The position numbers were made by a program, and so were the translations under genes. DNA of 64,000 nt from Euborellia annulipes. Taxonomy: Eukaryota > Arthropoda > Insecta > Dermaptera > Anisolabididae. The notes below the pieces were generated by a model, which worked only from the letters and a program-made list of their open reading frames with translations, was not told where the DNA came from and did not search any database. Position 1 is the first letter of the stretch; each line of letters opens with the position of its first letter. Positions 52,784-64,000 of the stretch are shown piece after piece. The stretch is taken from positions 167,379 through 231,378 of the forward strand of contig JAKCPI010000869.1 of assembly GCA_023213315.1 (NCBI GenBank). The letters are read 5' to 3'.

Positions 52784-53217
52784 GTCGACAGAGGAAAAAT
52801 AAATAAATCGGGCCGATAGAAGTTTTGTTTCATTTCGTCTTTAATCTGTATTACGGCCTTCCTCCACATTGTCTTTGATAAAAAATACTATTAATTATAG
52901 CATGTGAAACAATATTCGGTGCTTAACTCAATTTTTAATTTTTTGGCGCTTGACACACTAAAGCATAACAGGGTCCATATAGGAAGTGTTGTCCATCTTA
53001 GTTATTCAAAAGAAAAAAAATAGAAGATGTGAAATGTATTTTGTAATTATTATGTAATTTTATGATTCTGATAAGGGTCAGAAAAAATGTTCAAAGGATT
53101 AAATAAAGAAGTTTATAAATAATTGCTTATATTAGCGGCCTTATCTTTTATCGTTATAATACACGTTCAGTTACTATCTTAAGGCTTCAATTTTATTACT
53201 CAGGGCGAGAAAAGAAC

Positions 53218-53616
53218 CAGGGGCGCCGGAACGAATTTGATTCAGGGGGGGGGGGCAAAAAAATTTTTTTTAGAAAATTAAAATTATTTCATATGTTCAA
53301 ATAGTATAAAACAAAAACAAATCTACTATAAAACTTTAAAAATTTTAAATAAAATCACAATTTTAATAAAATTAAAATTTTAAAAAATTTGCTAGTGATT
53401 TTATCAAAAATTTTTGGAAAAAATTTGGAAAAAAATGAATTTCTTACTCTTTTAATTTTTTTTAATTAAGAAGATTTTATTTTTCAAACGTAAAAATATA
53501 TCATTTTTAAAAATAAATGAAATAAAAGAAGAAATTTTGCCCCCCTCTGCCCCCCCCTATAGGATGCCGGGGGGGGGCAATGTACCCTTGCCCCCCCCCC
53601 AGTTCCGGCGCCTATG
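53218..53616. mobile_element. hAT-like MITE, CAGGGGCGCCGGAAC family (left arm)
   Basis: Ends CAGGGGCGCCGGAAC and AGTTCCGGCGCCTATG, exact duplication AAAAGAAC (53210-53217, 53617-53624). AT-rich core with G and C runs at both ends. Confidence 0.9.
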
Positions 53617-53624
53617 AAAAGAAC

Positions 53625-53695
53625 CAATATCCCATGGACGGGGCCTAAATGGCTTCAGATGCCAAAAAAACATAAAAAACAAAGACTATCTACAT
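53625..53695 (+). mobile_element. SINE2 tail fragment (left arm)
   Basis: GGGGCCTAAATGGCTTCAGA-type shared domain, then A-rich end. No promoter half. Confidence 0.6.
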
Positions 53696-53796
53696 ACTAA
53701 CTAGATTAGGTCTGTGCTTGCGATATTTCATACAATTTCGGACATATTTTTACTTGCTTAACTTAAGCGACTCTCATTTTTTTTTTCAAGGCTACC

Positions 53797-54425
53797 GGAT
53801 TTTCAAAAATAGTTAACACTTAATAAATATTAAACAGAGTATAATATTATAAACAAATATAAAGATTACTATCATGAATAAAAAAAGCAATCAAAATAAT
53901 TACCGGGTTAGGTGTTTATTTAATATACAGAGTCATTAAAATCAATTAAATTATAACTCTGTATATAATAATGAATCCAGGCAAAAACGATAAATAGATT
54001 GGGAGCTAATTTCAGGTGGCTGTTTAGTATGCAGCACACGTTGGAAGATAGCAACGCCCGACGACCCGAGCCGAACGGCTTAATTAAGAATCGACAGTGA
54101 ACATTTGTAACGGCAAGTGTTTGTGGAAAAGGGCACCAGCAGGGGCTTAATTATGGACGATAAATTTTAATTAAACCCCTCGAAGACTCGCTTCGGGATG
54201 GAGATCAACACAATACTAATAAGACTGGGAATAATCGATTTGCAATAATAGAGGTTATAAATTAATTTTTTTTTTTTAATAAAAAATATTTTCGGAATTT
54301 TTATTTTCTGAATAAAATCAAATGAAATGTAATTGCCTTATGAATAATTATAAGGTAGACTTATATTCCTGATTTAATATTTTAAAATAAATAAAATAGT
54401 TTAGAAGTACGAGAGCAAAAAGAAA
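53797..54425. other. Palindrome spacer with single-copy island
   Basis: 629 bases not inverted. Bases about 53985-54200 are GC-richer and unique, with GGGAGCTAATTTCAGGTGGC, GGCTTAATTAAG and GGGCTTAATTATGG: repeated TAATTA-type homeodomain cores. No open frame of note. Candidate conserved regulatory DNA. Confidence 0.4.
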
Positions 54426-54529
54426 GGTAGCCTTGAAAAAAATAATGAGAGTCGCTTAAGTTAAGCAAGTAAAAATATGTCCGAAATTGTATGAAATATC
54501 GCAAGCACAGACCTAATCTAGTTAGTATG

Positions 54530-54597
54530 TAGATAGTCTTTGTTTTTTATGTTTTTTTGGCATCTGAAGCCATTTAGGCCCCGTCCATGGGATATTG
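54530..54597 (-). mobile_element. SINE2 tail fragment (right arm)
   Basis: Mirror of 53625-53695. Confidence 0.6.
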
Positions 54598-54605
54598 GTT
54601 CTTTT

Positions 54606-55000
54606 CATAGGCGCCGGAACTGGGGGGGGGCAAGGGTACATTGCCCCCCCGGCATCCTATAGGGGGGGGCAGAGGGGGGCAAAATTTCTTCTTTTATTTC
54701 ATTTATTTTTAAAAATGATATATTTTTACGTTTGAAAAATAAAATCTTCTTAATTAAAAAAATTAAAAGAGTAAGAAATTCATTTTTTTCCAAATTTTTT
54801 CCAAAAATTTTTGATAAAATCACTAGCAAATTTTTTAAAATTTTAATTTTATTAAAATTGTGATTTTATTTAAAATTTTTAAAGTTTTATAGTAGATTTG
54901 TTTTTGTTTTATACTATTTGAACATATGAAATAATTTTAATTTTCTAAAAAAAAATTTTTTTGCCCCCCCCCCTGAATCAAATTCGTTCCGGCGCCCCTG
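54606..55000. mobile_element. hAT-like MITE, CAGGGGCGCCGGAAC family (right arm)
   Basis: Mirror of 53218-53616 with the same duplication in inverse, GTTCTTTT (54598-54605, 55001-55008). Confidence 0.9.
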
Positions 55001-55433
55001 GTTCTTTTCTCGCCCTGAGTAATAAAATTGAAGCCTTAAGATAGTGACTGAACGTGTATTATAACGATAAAAGATAAGGCCGCTAATATAAGCAATTATT
55101 TATAAACTTCTTTATTTAATCCTTTGAACATTTTTTCTGACCCTTATCAGAATCATAAAATTACATAATAATTACAAAATACATTTCACATCTTCTATTT
55201 TTTTTCTTTTGAATAACTAAGATGGACAACACTTCCTATATGGACCCTGTTATGCTTTAGTGTGTCAAGCGCCAAAAAATTAAAAATTGAGTTAAGCACG
55301 GAATATTGTTTCACATGCTATAATTAATAGTATTTTTTATCAAAGACAATGTGGAGGAAGGCCGTAATACAGATTAAAGACGAAATGAAACAAAACTTCT
55401 ATCGGCCCGATTTATTTATTTTTCCTCTGTCGA

Positions 55434-55465
55434 CGTTTCGGGGACTAAACGTCACCCATCTTCAG
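55434..55465 (-). ncRNA. Hammerhead core
   Basis: Minus strand CTGAAGATGGGTGACG ... GAAACGTCGACAG; one base differs from its partner copy in the stem II region. Confidence 0.5.
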
Positions 55466-55537
55466 GACCTATATTACAAACAATACATATAATCATAATT
55501 ATTATTATATGTAGACCTATTGTTTGTAATGTAGGTC

Positions 55538-55568
55538 CTGAAGATTGGTGACGTTTAGTCCCCGAAAC
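55538..55568 (+). ncRNA. Hammerhead core
   Basis: CTGAAGATTGGTGACG ... CCCCGAAACGTCGACAG, core blocks intact, weak stem II. Confidence 0.5.
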
Positions 55569-56061
55569 GTCGACAGAGGAAAAATAAATAATTCGGGCAG
55601 ATAGAAGTCTTGTTTCATTTCGTCTTTAGTATTTTTTATGAAATATGTTCTAAAAAAATGTATATTCAATGTTACTTGCACAATTGACAAAAAAAATTAT
55701 ATATAATCCAATGAAAACAAAAAACTTTAATGCTAATTTTCTCAAAACTCGATGTTTGGTCTTTGACACACTAATGCGTAACAGGGTCCATATATGAACT
55801 TTTTGAAGGACTGATGCTGGCATAAATAAATTTTCTCTCATTAATTTGTGAAAATAGGAGGCTTTATACTTTTAGGAGCTCTTTCTTCTTTTCCTGTTGG
55901 TAATTTAGTAGTTTTATGTCTTGGTCATCCTCTCAAGGTAGTATTAAGATTTTGAATAAAACAAAAATTTTTAATTCTGGACATATTGATGTCCAAGAAT
56001 ATAGTCTGAATTATAAAATGATAATTTAAAAAAAAAATTCTCATAATACAACTTGATAAGA

Positions 56062-56396
56062 CAGGGGCGTATATAGAAATTTTTTCGGGGGGGGGGGCCT
56101 GTTCTCAAAAATTTTTCTGCGAAAAATTTTGTTTTTCGCGGAACCAAAATTTTTTCCCGTCCTCAAAAATATTTTACCTTTTTTTTTAGAGAAGCAAAAT
56201 TTTTCCCGTCCGTAATAATAATTTACCTTTTTTTTAGAGAAGCTAAATTTTTCCATCTGCGGAACCGAAATTTTTTCATGTGCCGTTCGCGGGACATTTC
56301 ACTCTTTTGCGGAACCTGGGATTTTCGTGCTGCGGGGCCGAGCAAACATTTCGGGGGGGGGGGGGGGCCCTTCGGCCCCCCTTATATACGCCCCTG
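56062..56396. mobile_element. hAT-like MITE, CAGGGGCGTATATAG family (right arm)
   Basis: Mirror of 51812-52156 with duplication TGATAAGA (56054-56061, 56397-56404). Ten bases shorter, mainly in homopolymers. Confidence 0.9.
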
Positions 56397-56530
56397 TGAT
56401 AAGATGACCAAGATCTAAAACTACTGAATTTAATTAATTTGATAAAAGTATATATTGTTACTAGGGTATATTAATCTATTTTTCGGTCCTCTTTTACATG
56501 CATATAAGATTTAAAAGTGTTTGGTATCAG

Positions 56531-56706
56531 CATGGGCGTAACTAGATCCTCCCCCCTCCAGAAGGCTCCCTGCCCCAAGAAAAATTGAGTCAATATGGGG
56601 CTTCCTTGCCTCCCGGACGATGGCTGGTCCCATAGCTTCTTCCCCCCCCCCCCCAGCGAGGATGGCTCCCATGGCCCCCCAGCTAAATTCCCTAGTTACG
56701 CTCATG
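56531..56706. mobile_element. hAT-like MITE, CATGGGCGTAACTAG family (right arm)
   Basis: Mirror of 51499-51677; one end now reads CTAGTTACGCTCATG. Confidence 0.85.
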
Positions 56707-58239
56707 GTTGTCAGATGATCTAATAAGCATACAAGGATTAAATATCAGTCATTTCATCCTCGAATCTTTCATCCCTGCCCCTTCGAACATCATTGCTCTA
56801 AATCAACTAAAATTTATTTAATCATTCCATTAGATTTTTATTTGAAATTCGATTTTTAAAGATACCATTAATTTTACTTTGATATTTTGAAACTTCTCTT
56901 TAAATATTAATTCAATCAAGAAAATTAAATTTCTGATAAAGAATTAAAAAAAAAAAAAAAAAAACGAAATAATTTTTTATAATGAATGTAAATTTAAACT
57001 AATAAATTTTTAATTTATTCACTCAAGTGCTAATCAATTAATAATTAAATGATAAAAACAAAAATTTTTATGGCAGAACCTGAACAGAGATTAAACGTAA
57101 TGGCCAATATAGGTTTTATGGTTGAAAAAAGAAAAAAAACAAGGGCAACGAAAACTTGCTCTCCATATACCAGTTAAACAAAAAAATAAAAATAAAAAAG
57201 TATCTTGGGACGTGGCCTACCCGTTGGGTACGAGAAAAATTTAAAAAAAAATTCGACTTATTACAAAAATTAAAAATTAGAAAAAGACAGGTTTCGGTAA
57301 ATTAAAGAGGTGTCGGTGGAGGGAATTTTACTTTGTCGGTGTCGGAATAAAATAAAATCATACATAATAAGTTATAGATAATTTTACAAAAAAATATAAA
57401 ATCCTCTTTAATTTTCTTGGCGTCGGCATATTACCCCAGACTTGGAAAAAGGGGTTAAAGCGAATATAGATAGGCATATTTTATTTTTCATAATAGCAGG
57501 CGAATAATGAAAATTCACAAAATAAAGCTCAAAAACTGATTTAAGGATTGAAAAGTCCCAAATTCTCGAAACAATGAAATTTTATATGCTCAAAGAGAGG
57601 AAAGTATTTTCATCCCGAAATTTCTTTAACTTTTTGACTGGGGGGGCTCCGTGCCCGAGAGGTTAGGGATCGTTCAGATAGGAGGGAGGGGTCTGGACAA
57701 AACGTTACTAATTGGGACATGAGGACCGGGGGTTTCTCTAAGTGGGACATAACAATTCAAAGTTGAATTTATAAAATTTTTTGAAAAAAAAAAGGTCGAA
57801 TGATTTTCACAACAGGGAAAAATGGAGTGATTATTTGAGTCACGAGGGAAAATTTATTAAAAAAAAAAAAGATAAAATGATATGAATTTTGTTTAAGAAA
57901 TTTTATACCGGGGGGGGGGGGGGTAGTTCAATGTTGTAACATAATATTTGTAGGGGAGTCTATATGTGACTAACTGTGACAGGGGGGGGGACTAGAAATC
58001 GTCAAAAAAGGCGTTACGTAATACGTGGACGACCCCTTAGAGGTGTTGACCAGGGGCGTCATTTAAGGGGGGCAGAGGGGGCATTTGCCCTCCTCCCAAG
58101 ACTTTGAAAAAAATAGTACATTTTGAGCTTAGCTTCTAAATACAAACAAACTCACACTCTTTCTTTATAAATAAGTATTGAATATCGTTTAGATAAACAC
58201 ATAGAGGTATATATATGTTTATATATATATATTTTTTTT
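56707..58239. other. AT-rich DNA (right arm)
   Basis: Mirror of 49966-51490, including the Harbinger-like end near 58037 and G/C runs. No gene. Confidence 0.4.
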
Positions 58240-58398
58240 ATAATAAACATTTACACTTTTTTCTCATTCACACTCACACTCACACACAGATTCACACAGT
58301 CTTTTCGGCAACTTAGCCATATAAGACTTTTACGATAACCGTTGTAATGAATATATCTATTGGAGGTTCAGGCATTTCTATTTAAGCCATCTGGTACC
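58240..58398 (-). mobile_element. SINE1, 5'-truncated (right arm)
   Basis: Mirror of 49805-49965. Confidence 0.8.
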
Positions 58399-58404
58399 CC
58401 CGAT

Positions 58405-58873
58405 ATATTAGAATTCAAGATATAAAATTTATAAACAGAAAAATATATAGGCCTATATTTTGTTACCATGGCAATTTTTTCTCCTATCTTTCCCTATGAA
58501 GTACAAGAGTAAAGTGTGCTTCAAACAATTGATTTTTGAATTTTAATCAAAATTGTTAGAGCGAATTCTGAAGAAAAAAAAAAAACTGAAAAAGTACATC
58601 AGTAACTAGTACTTTTTGACCGATTTTGTTTCAAAGCTTATTTTCACGCTCCAGGGGACTGTCTAACTTAAATTTAAAATTTCAGCTCATAGCTCTCCTT
58701 CATGCTTAAATTTGAACACAGTCACACGGACAGATCATGTCGCGAAAACCACTTTTTTGGATTCAGGGGACCTCAAAACGTGTATATCGATCAAAATCTC
58801 GACATCGAATTTTTGACATGAATCCAATACTTTCTCCCTCTATATATTAACTTATATAAAGGTAAGAGAAAGT
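58405..58873 (-). mobile_element. TPE, hairpin lost (right arm)
   Basis: Mirror of 49330-49797, ending GGTAAGAGAAAGT. Confidence 0.8.
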
Positions 58874-59772
58874 GAAATTTCTATCTTGTTCATTTTCCCT
58901 CATTACAATTAACACATATAATATCTATTTTGATTTTGTCATGTCCCATTTATAAATAATTTATTAACCTCTTTAAATTTAGAAATTTTTTTTTTTCATC
59001 TCGTCAGACAAATTTATATAGTTTAATCGAATGAAACTGATCTGAATCTAAACAAAAGAACAAATCAATTTGAATTTACTGATAATAAAATAGCGAATAG
59101 CCCTGATAGAAATGTTACTGCCATTCATTCGAGTTATATCTGCCAGAGACATTTTGATTGACTGTTATCGACTGTGTTTTGTTTGCGACTTATCAGTAGC
59201 CAAAACTATAAACACAGCAGGGATTTCAATATATAGTTTTGTAGCTGCTTGCCTTGCTTAAGAAAGAAAAAAACCTGTTTTAAATTTTATTTATAGAGAT
59301 AAACTCGTCGATAATAGTCGCATGAATGCTCCTTTTTAAACACCCTGCATCTGTATGCGTTTATTGGTGTGTTTATGTATATGTGCGAATGCATTAAATT
59401 TGTTTTATATTTATTTCATTAAAAAAATGTGCACATTCAATTGACAAATGGAAAAATCATTCACAAATCGAACAAAATGATCAAATTAACTTGTTGTTTT
59501 GTTAGTATAAAAAAAAAAAGTAAAAAAAATTGAAATTTATGAACTGGATTTTTTCAATCAGTTTTTTTGATTATAGCAACGATATTTACGGAGGAGCATA
59601 AATTAATGTATGAAATATAAATAAATAAGGGATTTTGTCATGGGCTAAAAAAAAATAGTGGCCCACAATACCTACCAAGTCCCTAGTAGGCATTCCTAAA
59701 GAAAATAGAATTGAATTAAAATTTTTTACTTTTATTCACTTTTAATTTTTATTTAATATCATCTACTATTTT
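58874..59772. other. AT-rich DNA (right arm)
   Basis: Mirror of 48433-49329; GCTCCTTTTTAAACACCCTG near 59330-59350 is the transposon-like end. Confidence 0.3.
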
Positions 59773-59942
59773 GGCCCGTGACCCGTGACTCAGAGAAAAG
59801 AGAGATCACTGGGATCCCGGGTTCGCTTCCCTTTCCAAGCGAGAAATATCTATTTTTATTGATATGGCTACCAATAATTTGAAATCAATAGGAATGAGGT
59901 CTAAGTGACCTTAGATGCCGACAAAGACCTTAAAACAAATTA
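59773..59942 (+). mobile_element. SINE2 (right arm)
   Basis: Mirror of 48263-48432. Confidence 0.8.
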
Positions 59943-59944
59943 AA

Positions 59945-60068
59945 GACCCTCGGACTTACATGTAGGTTAGCGTGCTGGCCTTGTATACCAAGGGCCGCGG
60001 GTTCGGATCTCAGGCATTTGGATTCCAAATGGCTTAAATAAGAATACCTGTAATCCAAATATATATAT
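59945..60068 (+). mobile_element. SINE1 5' half, no tail (right arm)
   Basis: Mirror of 48140-48262: CCCTCGGACTTACATGTAGG head, GCGGGTTCGGATCTC, body ending in AATCCAAATATATA. It keeps CAGGCATTTGGATTCCAAAT where the left arm lacks part of the stretch. Confidence 0.75.
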
Positions 60069-60089
60069 TATTAATATAACACTTTTTTT

Positions 60090-60351
60090 ATAAAAAAACA
60101 CACTTTTTTCTCATTCACACTCACACTCACACACACATTCACACAGTCTTTTCGACAACATAAGCCATTTAAGACTTTGACGATAACCGTTATATTATTT
60201 ATAATATCTTATTGGGGGACCAGGCATTCTTATTTAAGCCATTTGGTTTCCAAATGACTTAAATAAAATCATCGAACTGCCTGGGGGTCCGAACCCGGTC
60301 GCCCTCGGTATAGTAGGTTAGCACGCTAACCCCTAAACCAAGCCCGTGGGC
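60090..60351 (-). mobile_element. SINE1, full length (right arm)
   Basis: Mirror of 47857-48117, with head and B box intact. Confidence 0.9.
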
Positions 60352-61077
60352 AAAAAACTATTTATTTACCAAACAAATTTTATTTTTTTTTTTTTTTTTT
60401 TTAATAAAAAAATCAAGCTTATAGAGTAGGTCTAAATGGCCTCAGACACGCCGACAATTTTTTCACGACTCGGCAATATGTTGCTACGGCCCGGGGCCGA
60501 GTCGCAACCCACACTTTGGGAAACGCTTATCTAATAGATTTTCGGACCTCAAAACGGCTATTCCATCAAATTTTTGATATGATTCACAATACCTTTCTCC
60601 CCATATATTACATAGGCCTATATACTTATACCTTCCAGGCCCCCCGAAGGATGGTTGGTCCCATGCCCCCCAGCCAAATTCCCTAGTTCCTTACGCCCAT
60701 GGTCATTAGTGTCAGAACTTACACTCTGAATGGTATGTGAATGATACTGGAGGTGGGTTACAATTTCCTTCCTCATATAAGAGAAAATAAAATAAGCAAG
60801 TCGTCCTAAGAAAAAAGATAAGGAAAAAAGAAATGAATAAAAAAATCTAAAAGAAACATGTTTTATTTGAATGGTTATAAAATTCATTTTAATCTCTTGA
60901 AACCCATCTCTTTGGAACGTTTTCGCACGATTAAAGAAGCTTAATTATCCTGTCACCAAAGTCAAGAGACAAAAACAAATACTTGCTTTTTACATGTTTT
61001 TTAAATAAATAATTATTTTTTTCTAACGCTCGATCTTTGGCCAAGCTTTGGTGTTATAATATAAAACGATATAAAAA

Positions 61078-61216
61078 TATCCAAATTTTTTTTTTAGTCA
61101 AAGGATGATATAAATTCATTTTGAAAGACATGGCATCTCTTAGATAGATACTAGATAGGTGCTATGCCTTTCATAATAGAATTTATATCATCATCGAGAT
61201 TAACAAAAAATTTTTA
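61078..61216. repeat. Fold-back (right arm)
   Basis: Mirror of 47003-47132. Confidence 0.7.
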
Positions 61217-62193
61217 GAATGTTTAAGGCTGCACTTGTCTTGAAGAAGGAGGCGAAAACCTTGACGAAGTCAAACAAATCATCGTTACATGAAAATCATC
61301 TCTGCGTTCCTCCATTCATACAAATCATCTTTTGATTTTCCACTTGAGAAGGAATTTATCTTTATTTAATTATTGTAGGCCTATTATATAAAAAATGTAA
61401 CATGATATTAGAATCAAAGAAAGTGACTTGGCTAACAAAAAGAAAAGTATTCTTTAGTGATAATTCACTCAACTTCACTTCTCAGTTCCTAGGGATTTTT
61501 ACCCTTCTGTTTATTTTGATTACTAAAAAAAATGAAAGAAAAAATAAATACGACAGAAGAAAGAAAAAAATAATTTCAAAGGATTTATATAGTAGAACCT
61601 ATATTAACTAATCAGGCATTCATTTGGATTATGAACTGCAAAAGCTGAAGAAATATATCTAGAAACTATTGGATTCATGTCAAAAATTTGATGCCGATGT
61701 TTTGAGGTCCCCTGAGTCCAAAAAAGTGGGTCTGTGTGTGTCTGGACAATGCGATGTTTAAATTTTATAATTAACTTAGGAATCCACCTGAGCCGTTAAA
61801 ATAAGCTTTTGAACAAAATAGGCCAAAAATATTATTAGGTCTATTTTATTGATGTGCAGTGAAGAACAATATTAAGTCCTACTCATGCAGTGGTGGATCC
61901 AGAGGTGTTTCTCGGGGGGGGGGTAATCTGGAGTGACTGGTCGCACAGCACACATTTTTTTTCTTAACTTCCGGTAATTTAAAGAGGCGCATTCTGTGCT
62001 TGTTTGCCAGAATATAAATACAAATCAAATTTTTAAGTATTAATTTTTAAAATTTTACATTAAAAATACATTTGTTTTCGAAAAAAAGTTATTTTTTCAA
62101 ATCTCAGGGGTGCCTGGAACCCCCCAGATTGTTGGATATATTAAACATACTGATTATCGTAAAAGTCTTAAATGGCCTCATTTGCCGAAAAGA

Positions 62194-62275
62194 TTCCCCA
62201 TTTTTTACATTTTTGTATTCTTTTTTTTTGGGCCCTTTACCCCCCCTTGTATCCCCCTTGCGCTCTGCGTTTTTT
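62194..62275. repeat. 82-base segment absent from the left arm
   Basis: Interrupts CGAAAAGA | CTGTGTGAATG in the SINE1 tail. It includes CCCTTTACCCCCCC and TGTATCCCCCTTG, resembling the end of the GGATCCAG-family MITE (compare 5970-5995), so it may be the missing MITE end, lost from the left arm. Confidence 0.7.
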
Positions 62276-62344
62276 CTGTGTGAATGTGAATGTGTGAAAG
62301 TGAGTGTGAATGAGAAAAAAGTGTGAATGTTTTTAACCTAGAAA

Positions 62345-62612
62345 ATTTCCATTAAAGATTTTCAATTTCTTTTGATAAAATCTTATAAAATTATCTTATG
62401 ACAACGGTAAATAAGCAAAATTGTAGTAAGTACAATCGTGGATTACGACACAGATTCCTCTAAAGGGTCTGAAAACCGCCAAGTTTTTTGAATTTCAAGA
62501 TCTTAACCATTATTACTCCGAGAATTTTTATATAAAATGAATAATAGGGTATCTAATCCTAGTTTAAATCATTTACTGAAGTATTAAAATTATAAAAATA
62601 ATTTCAGAGAAT
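62345..62612 (-). pseudogene. Nuclear copy of mitochondrial 12S rRNA (right arm)
   Basis: Mirror of 45696-45965; GGGTATCTAATCCTAGTTT at about 62546. Nearly identical to the left copy. Confidence 0.85.
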
Positions 62613-62783
62613 AGTTTTTAAAAATATTAATTTTGGAGATTAAAGTTGGAGGTTAATTTCTTCTCTGAAGCTTTTAAAGCACACATCAACCTATTTACCA
62701 ATTACAAAATTGTTGTTTATAAAATCAATGAAATAATCACAAGTAGAAAACGCATGGGTGGGACTTAATATTGTCCCTCACTG

Positions 62784-63015
62784 TACTTTTTCTGTTGTTT
62801 TCAATTTTCTCAAAATTCGCTCTAAAGATTTTGATTGAAATTCAAAAATCATTTGTCTGTTCACAGACAGACCATGTTGCGAAAACCAATTTTTGGATTC
62901 AGGGGACCTCAAAACGTGTATATCCATCAAAAATCTCAACATCGATTGACATGAAACCAATACTTTCTCTCTATATACAGTATATTAACATTAATAGGGG
63001 TAAGAGAAGGTAAAA
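62784..63015. mobile_element. TPE, rearranged (right arm)
   Basis: Mirror of 45298-45525, ending GGGTAAGAGAAGG. Confidence 0.75.
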
Positions 63016-63244
63016 AAAACACAAATTATAATTAAAAGAAAACTATTGAGTAGTGAAATTACACCAGATTTTTTTTTTTATTATCATTCGTAACATTCAG
63101 AGTTGATATATAAGCTTATACAATATATGAAATCACTCTCCCTGAGATAAGAAATAGCATTAAAAAAGAAAACTTGATTGGTCTCTCTCGCCTTTTATAA
63201 ATGTAAAACCTATAAATAAAATAAAATGATTGTGCTCTGGTCTG

Positions 63245-63560
63245 AAGTCAAATTTGTCAAAGGCTTCGTTATCTGTAATAACTTAATGTTTATTTTGGAG
63301 CGATGTCGGGTGGAGAGAGAGGTCCATTGAGAGAGCATTTAATGGTCATGAGGAGCCCGAGGTGTGACCAGCGCTCGTATTTCCAGCTGGGAGTGTTCTG
63401 GCTTAATTGGTCAGACAGGTTTTATTGGATCTGGAGACTCCATCCAGCAGCCTCCAGGGGACCAAGGACCCCATCTCCGAATCCTGGCGCTCACTCAATT
63501 AGAAAAATCGCCTTTTGGTACGAGCAATCACTCACCGATCAACTTGTTTTTATCTAAATA
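63245..63560. other. GC-rich unique island (right arm)
   Basis: Mirror of 44750-45060. On the plus strand TCAGACAG/GTTTTATTGG could be an acceptor followed by a 27-codon frame ending in TAG, but the polypyrimidine tract is poor. Confidence 0.35.
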
Positions 63561-64000
63561 ATATTCCAAGGAGAAATTTTATACACCCAAAAAAAAAAAC
63601 AAAAAAAAAAACTTGAAAAATAAATAAATAATAAAATGTTTATCGGTTTATGAATTATTTATTTATTCTATTTATTAAAAATCAAAACGTTCTTTTTTTT
63701 TCGGTGTGAACTTTAAATAAAGTGCTACTTCCGGTGGTGCAAAATGTTTTAAGTAAACTCTCATAAATAACATTAAAAAAAAAAATTAAATATTTCCGAG
63801 GATCTTGATATCGTAAAGTAGCCAATTTAAAAATAAGATTACTAACTACTATAGCATAGCAAATGAGTAGTATATTTTTTTGAAACTATATTATAAATTA
63901 TAAATGGAGTAAAATGAAAGTCTTTCCTTCATCGAATTATATCGTCCTTATTTTCTATAATGAAGGGTCGTTTGGATCGCTTCTACAAACATTCATCAGT

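Larger units (their letters stand above)
52418..52995. mobile_element. Nested hammerhead fold-back (left arm)
   Basis: Outer inverted pair ATATGGACCCTGTTACGCAT / ATGCTTTAACAGGGTCC-type (52425-52470, 52955-52990) encloses an inner, closely matched pair AAAGACGAAATGAAACAAGA ... (52600-52720, 52727-52850) with two opposing hammerhead cores. Confidence 0.7.
44318..53796 (+). repeat. Giant palindrome, left arm
   Basis: Reverse-complement match of 54426-64000 across the whole length checked: unique DNA, SINEs, MITEs, hammerhead fold-back and 12S pseudogene all recur in mirror order. The innermost paired bases are CAAGGCTACC (ending 53796). The left limit is set only by the window edge of the partner arm, so the true arm may start before 44318. 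Confidence 0.95.
55225..55805. mobile_element. Nested hammerhead fold-back (right arm)
   Basis: Mirror of 52418-52995. Outer pair near 55240-55275 and 55755-55800, inner pair 55375-55630. Confidence 0.7.
61857..62783. mobile_element. Tc1/mariner-like element with 12S, SINE and MITE (right arm)
   Basis: Mirror of 45526-46366 but 86 bases longer because of the segment at 62194-62275. CAGTGAAGAACAATATTAAG at the left, CTTAATATTGTCCCTCACTG at the right. Confidence 0.75.
54426..64000 (-). repeat. Giant palindrome, right arm
   Basis: Reverse complement of 44318-53796, continuing to the window edge. Arm lengths differ by about 96 bases, mostly from an 82-base segment at 62194-62275. Scattered substitutions occur: in about 120 bases compared at 52250-52370, three differ from the partner. 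Homopolymer lengths also differ. Confidence 0.95.

Overview
This is a eukaryotic window, AT-rich and packed with repeats. The longest open frame is about 111 codons. Open frames overlap repeat families and poly-A tracts, and I find no intact protein-coding gene, no bacterial-type operon and no CRISPR array. Pol III-type SINEs, non-autonomous DNA transposons, hammerhead-ribozyme fold-backs and a nuclear copy of mitochondrial 12S rRNA point to an invertebrate animal. The 12S core resembles arthropod sequences, so an arthropod (possibly a crustacean) is my best guess, but the species is not determined.

Main repeat families. (1) TPE (my label, twin-palindrome element): a roughly 650-900 bp non-autonomous element with about 20 copies. 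One end is an AT-rich palindrome starting ACTTTCTCTTACC. The other is a long hairpin bounded by AATCTGGTGTGAC / GTCACACCAGATT. The inner pair ACTTTCTCTTACC/GGTAAGAGAAAGT recurs at both ends and a microsatellite lies in the middle, as in Helentron/HINE (DINE-1-like) elements. (2) Penelope-like fold-backs carrying hammerhead cores (CTGANGA - stem II - GAAACGTC). (3) SINE1 and SINE2 with tRNA-like heads, a 5S-rRNA-headed SINE and others; the first three share one internal domain. (4) hAT-like MITEs with 8-bp target duplications and G/C runs. (5) Tc1/mariner-like and Harbinger-like MITEs.

Layout. 1-10200: dense TPE, SINE and MITE nests, including a 2.45 kb inverted repeat (2967-5414) inserted in a second element (2703-5673). 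10200-28500: AT-rich intergenic DNA with scattered repeats, the best hammerhead (15600-15648) and one plausible 77-nt coding exon on the minus strand (18324-18400). 28500-41000: two homologous splice-site-bracketed segments 12 kb apart, a SINE inserted in a transposon, a 337-bp tandem array (30833-32027) and more fold-backs. 44318-64000: a giant palindrome with arms of about 9.5 kb around a 629-bp spacer (53797-54425). It runs off the right edge of the window. The arms share nested insertions with the same target duplications, so the inverted duplication came after those insertions; the arms have since acquired substitutions and an 82-bp indel.

Palindromy is the theme at every scale, from 27-bp hairpins through 100-600 bp fold-backs and 1-2.4 kb inverted pairs to the palindrome of about 19.7 kb. 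GC-richer, apparently single-copy islands (near 950, 8450, 13430, 22700, 36380, 38070, 44000, 44900 and 54080) lie between repeats and look more like conserved non-coding DNA than genes.
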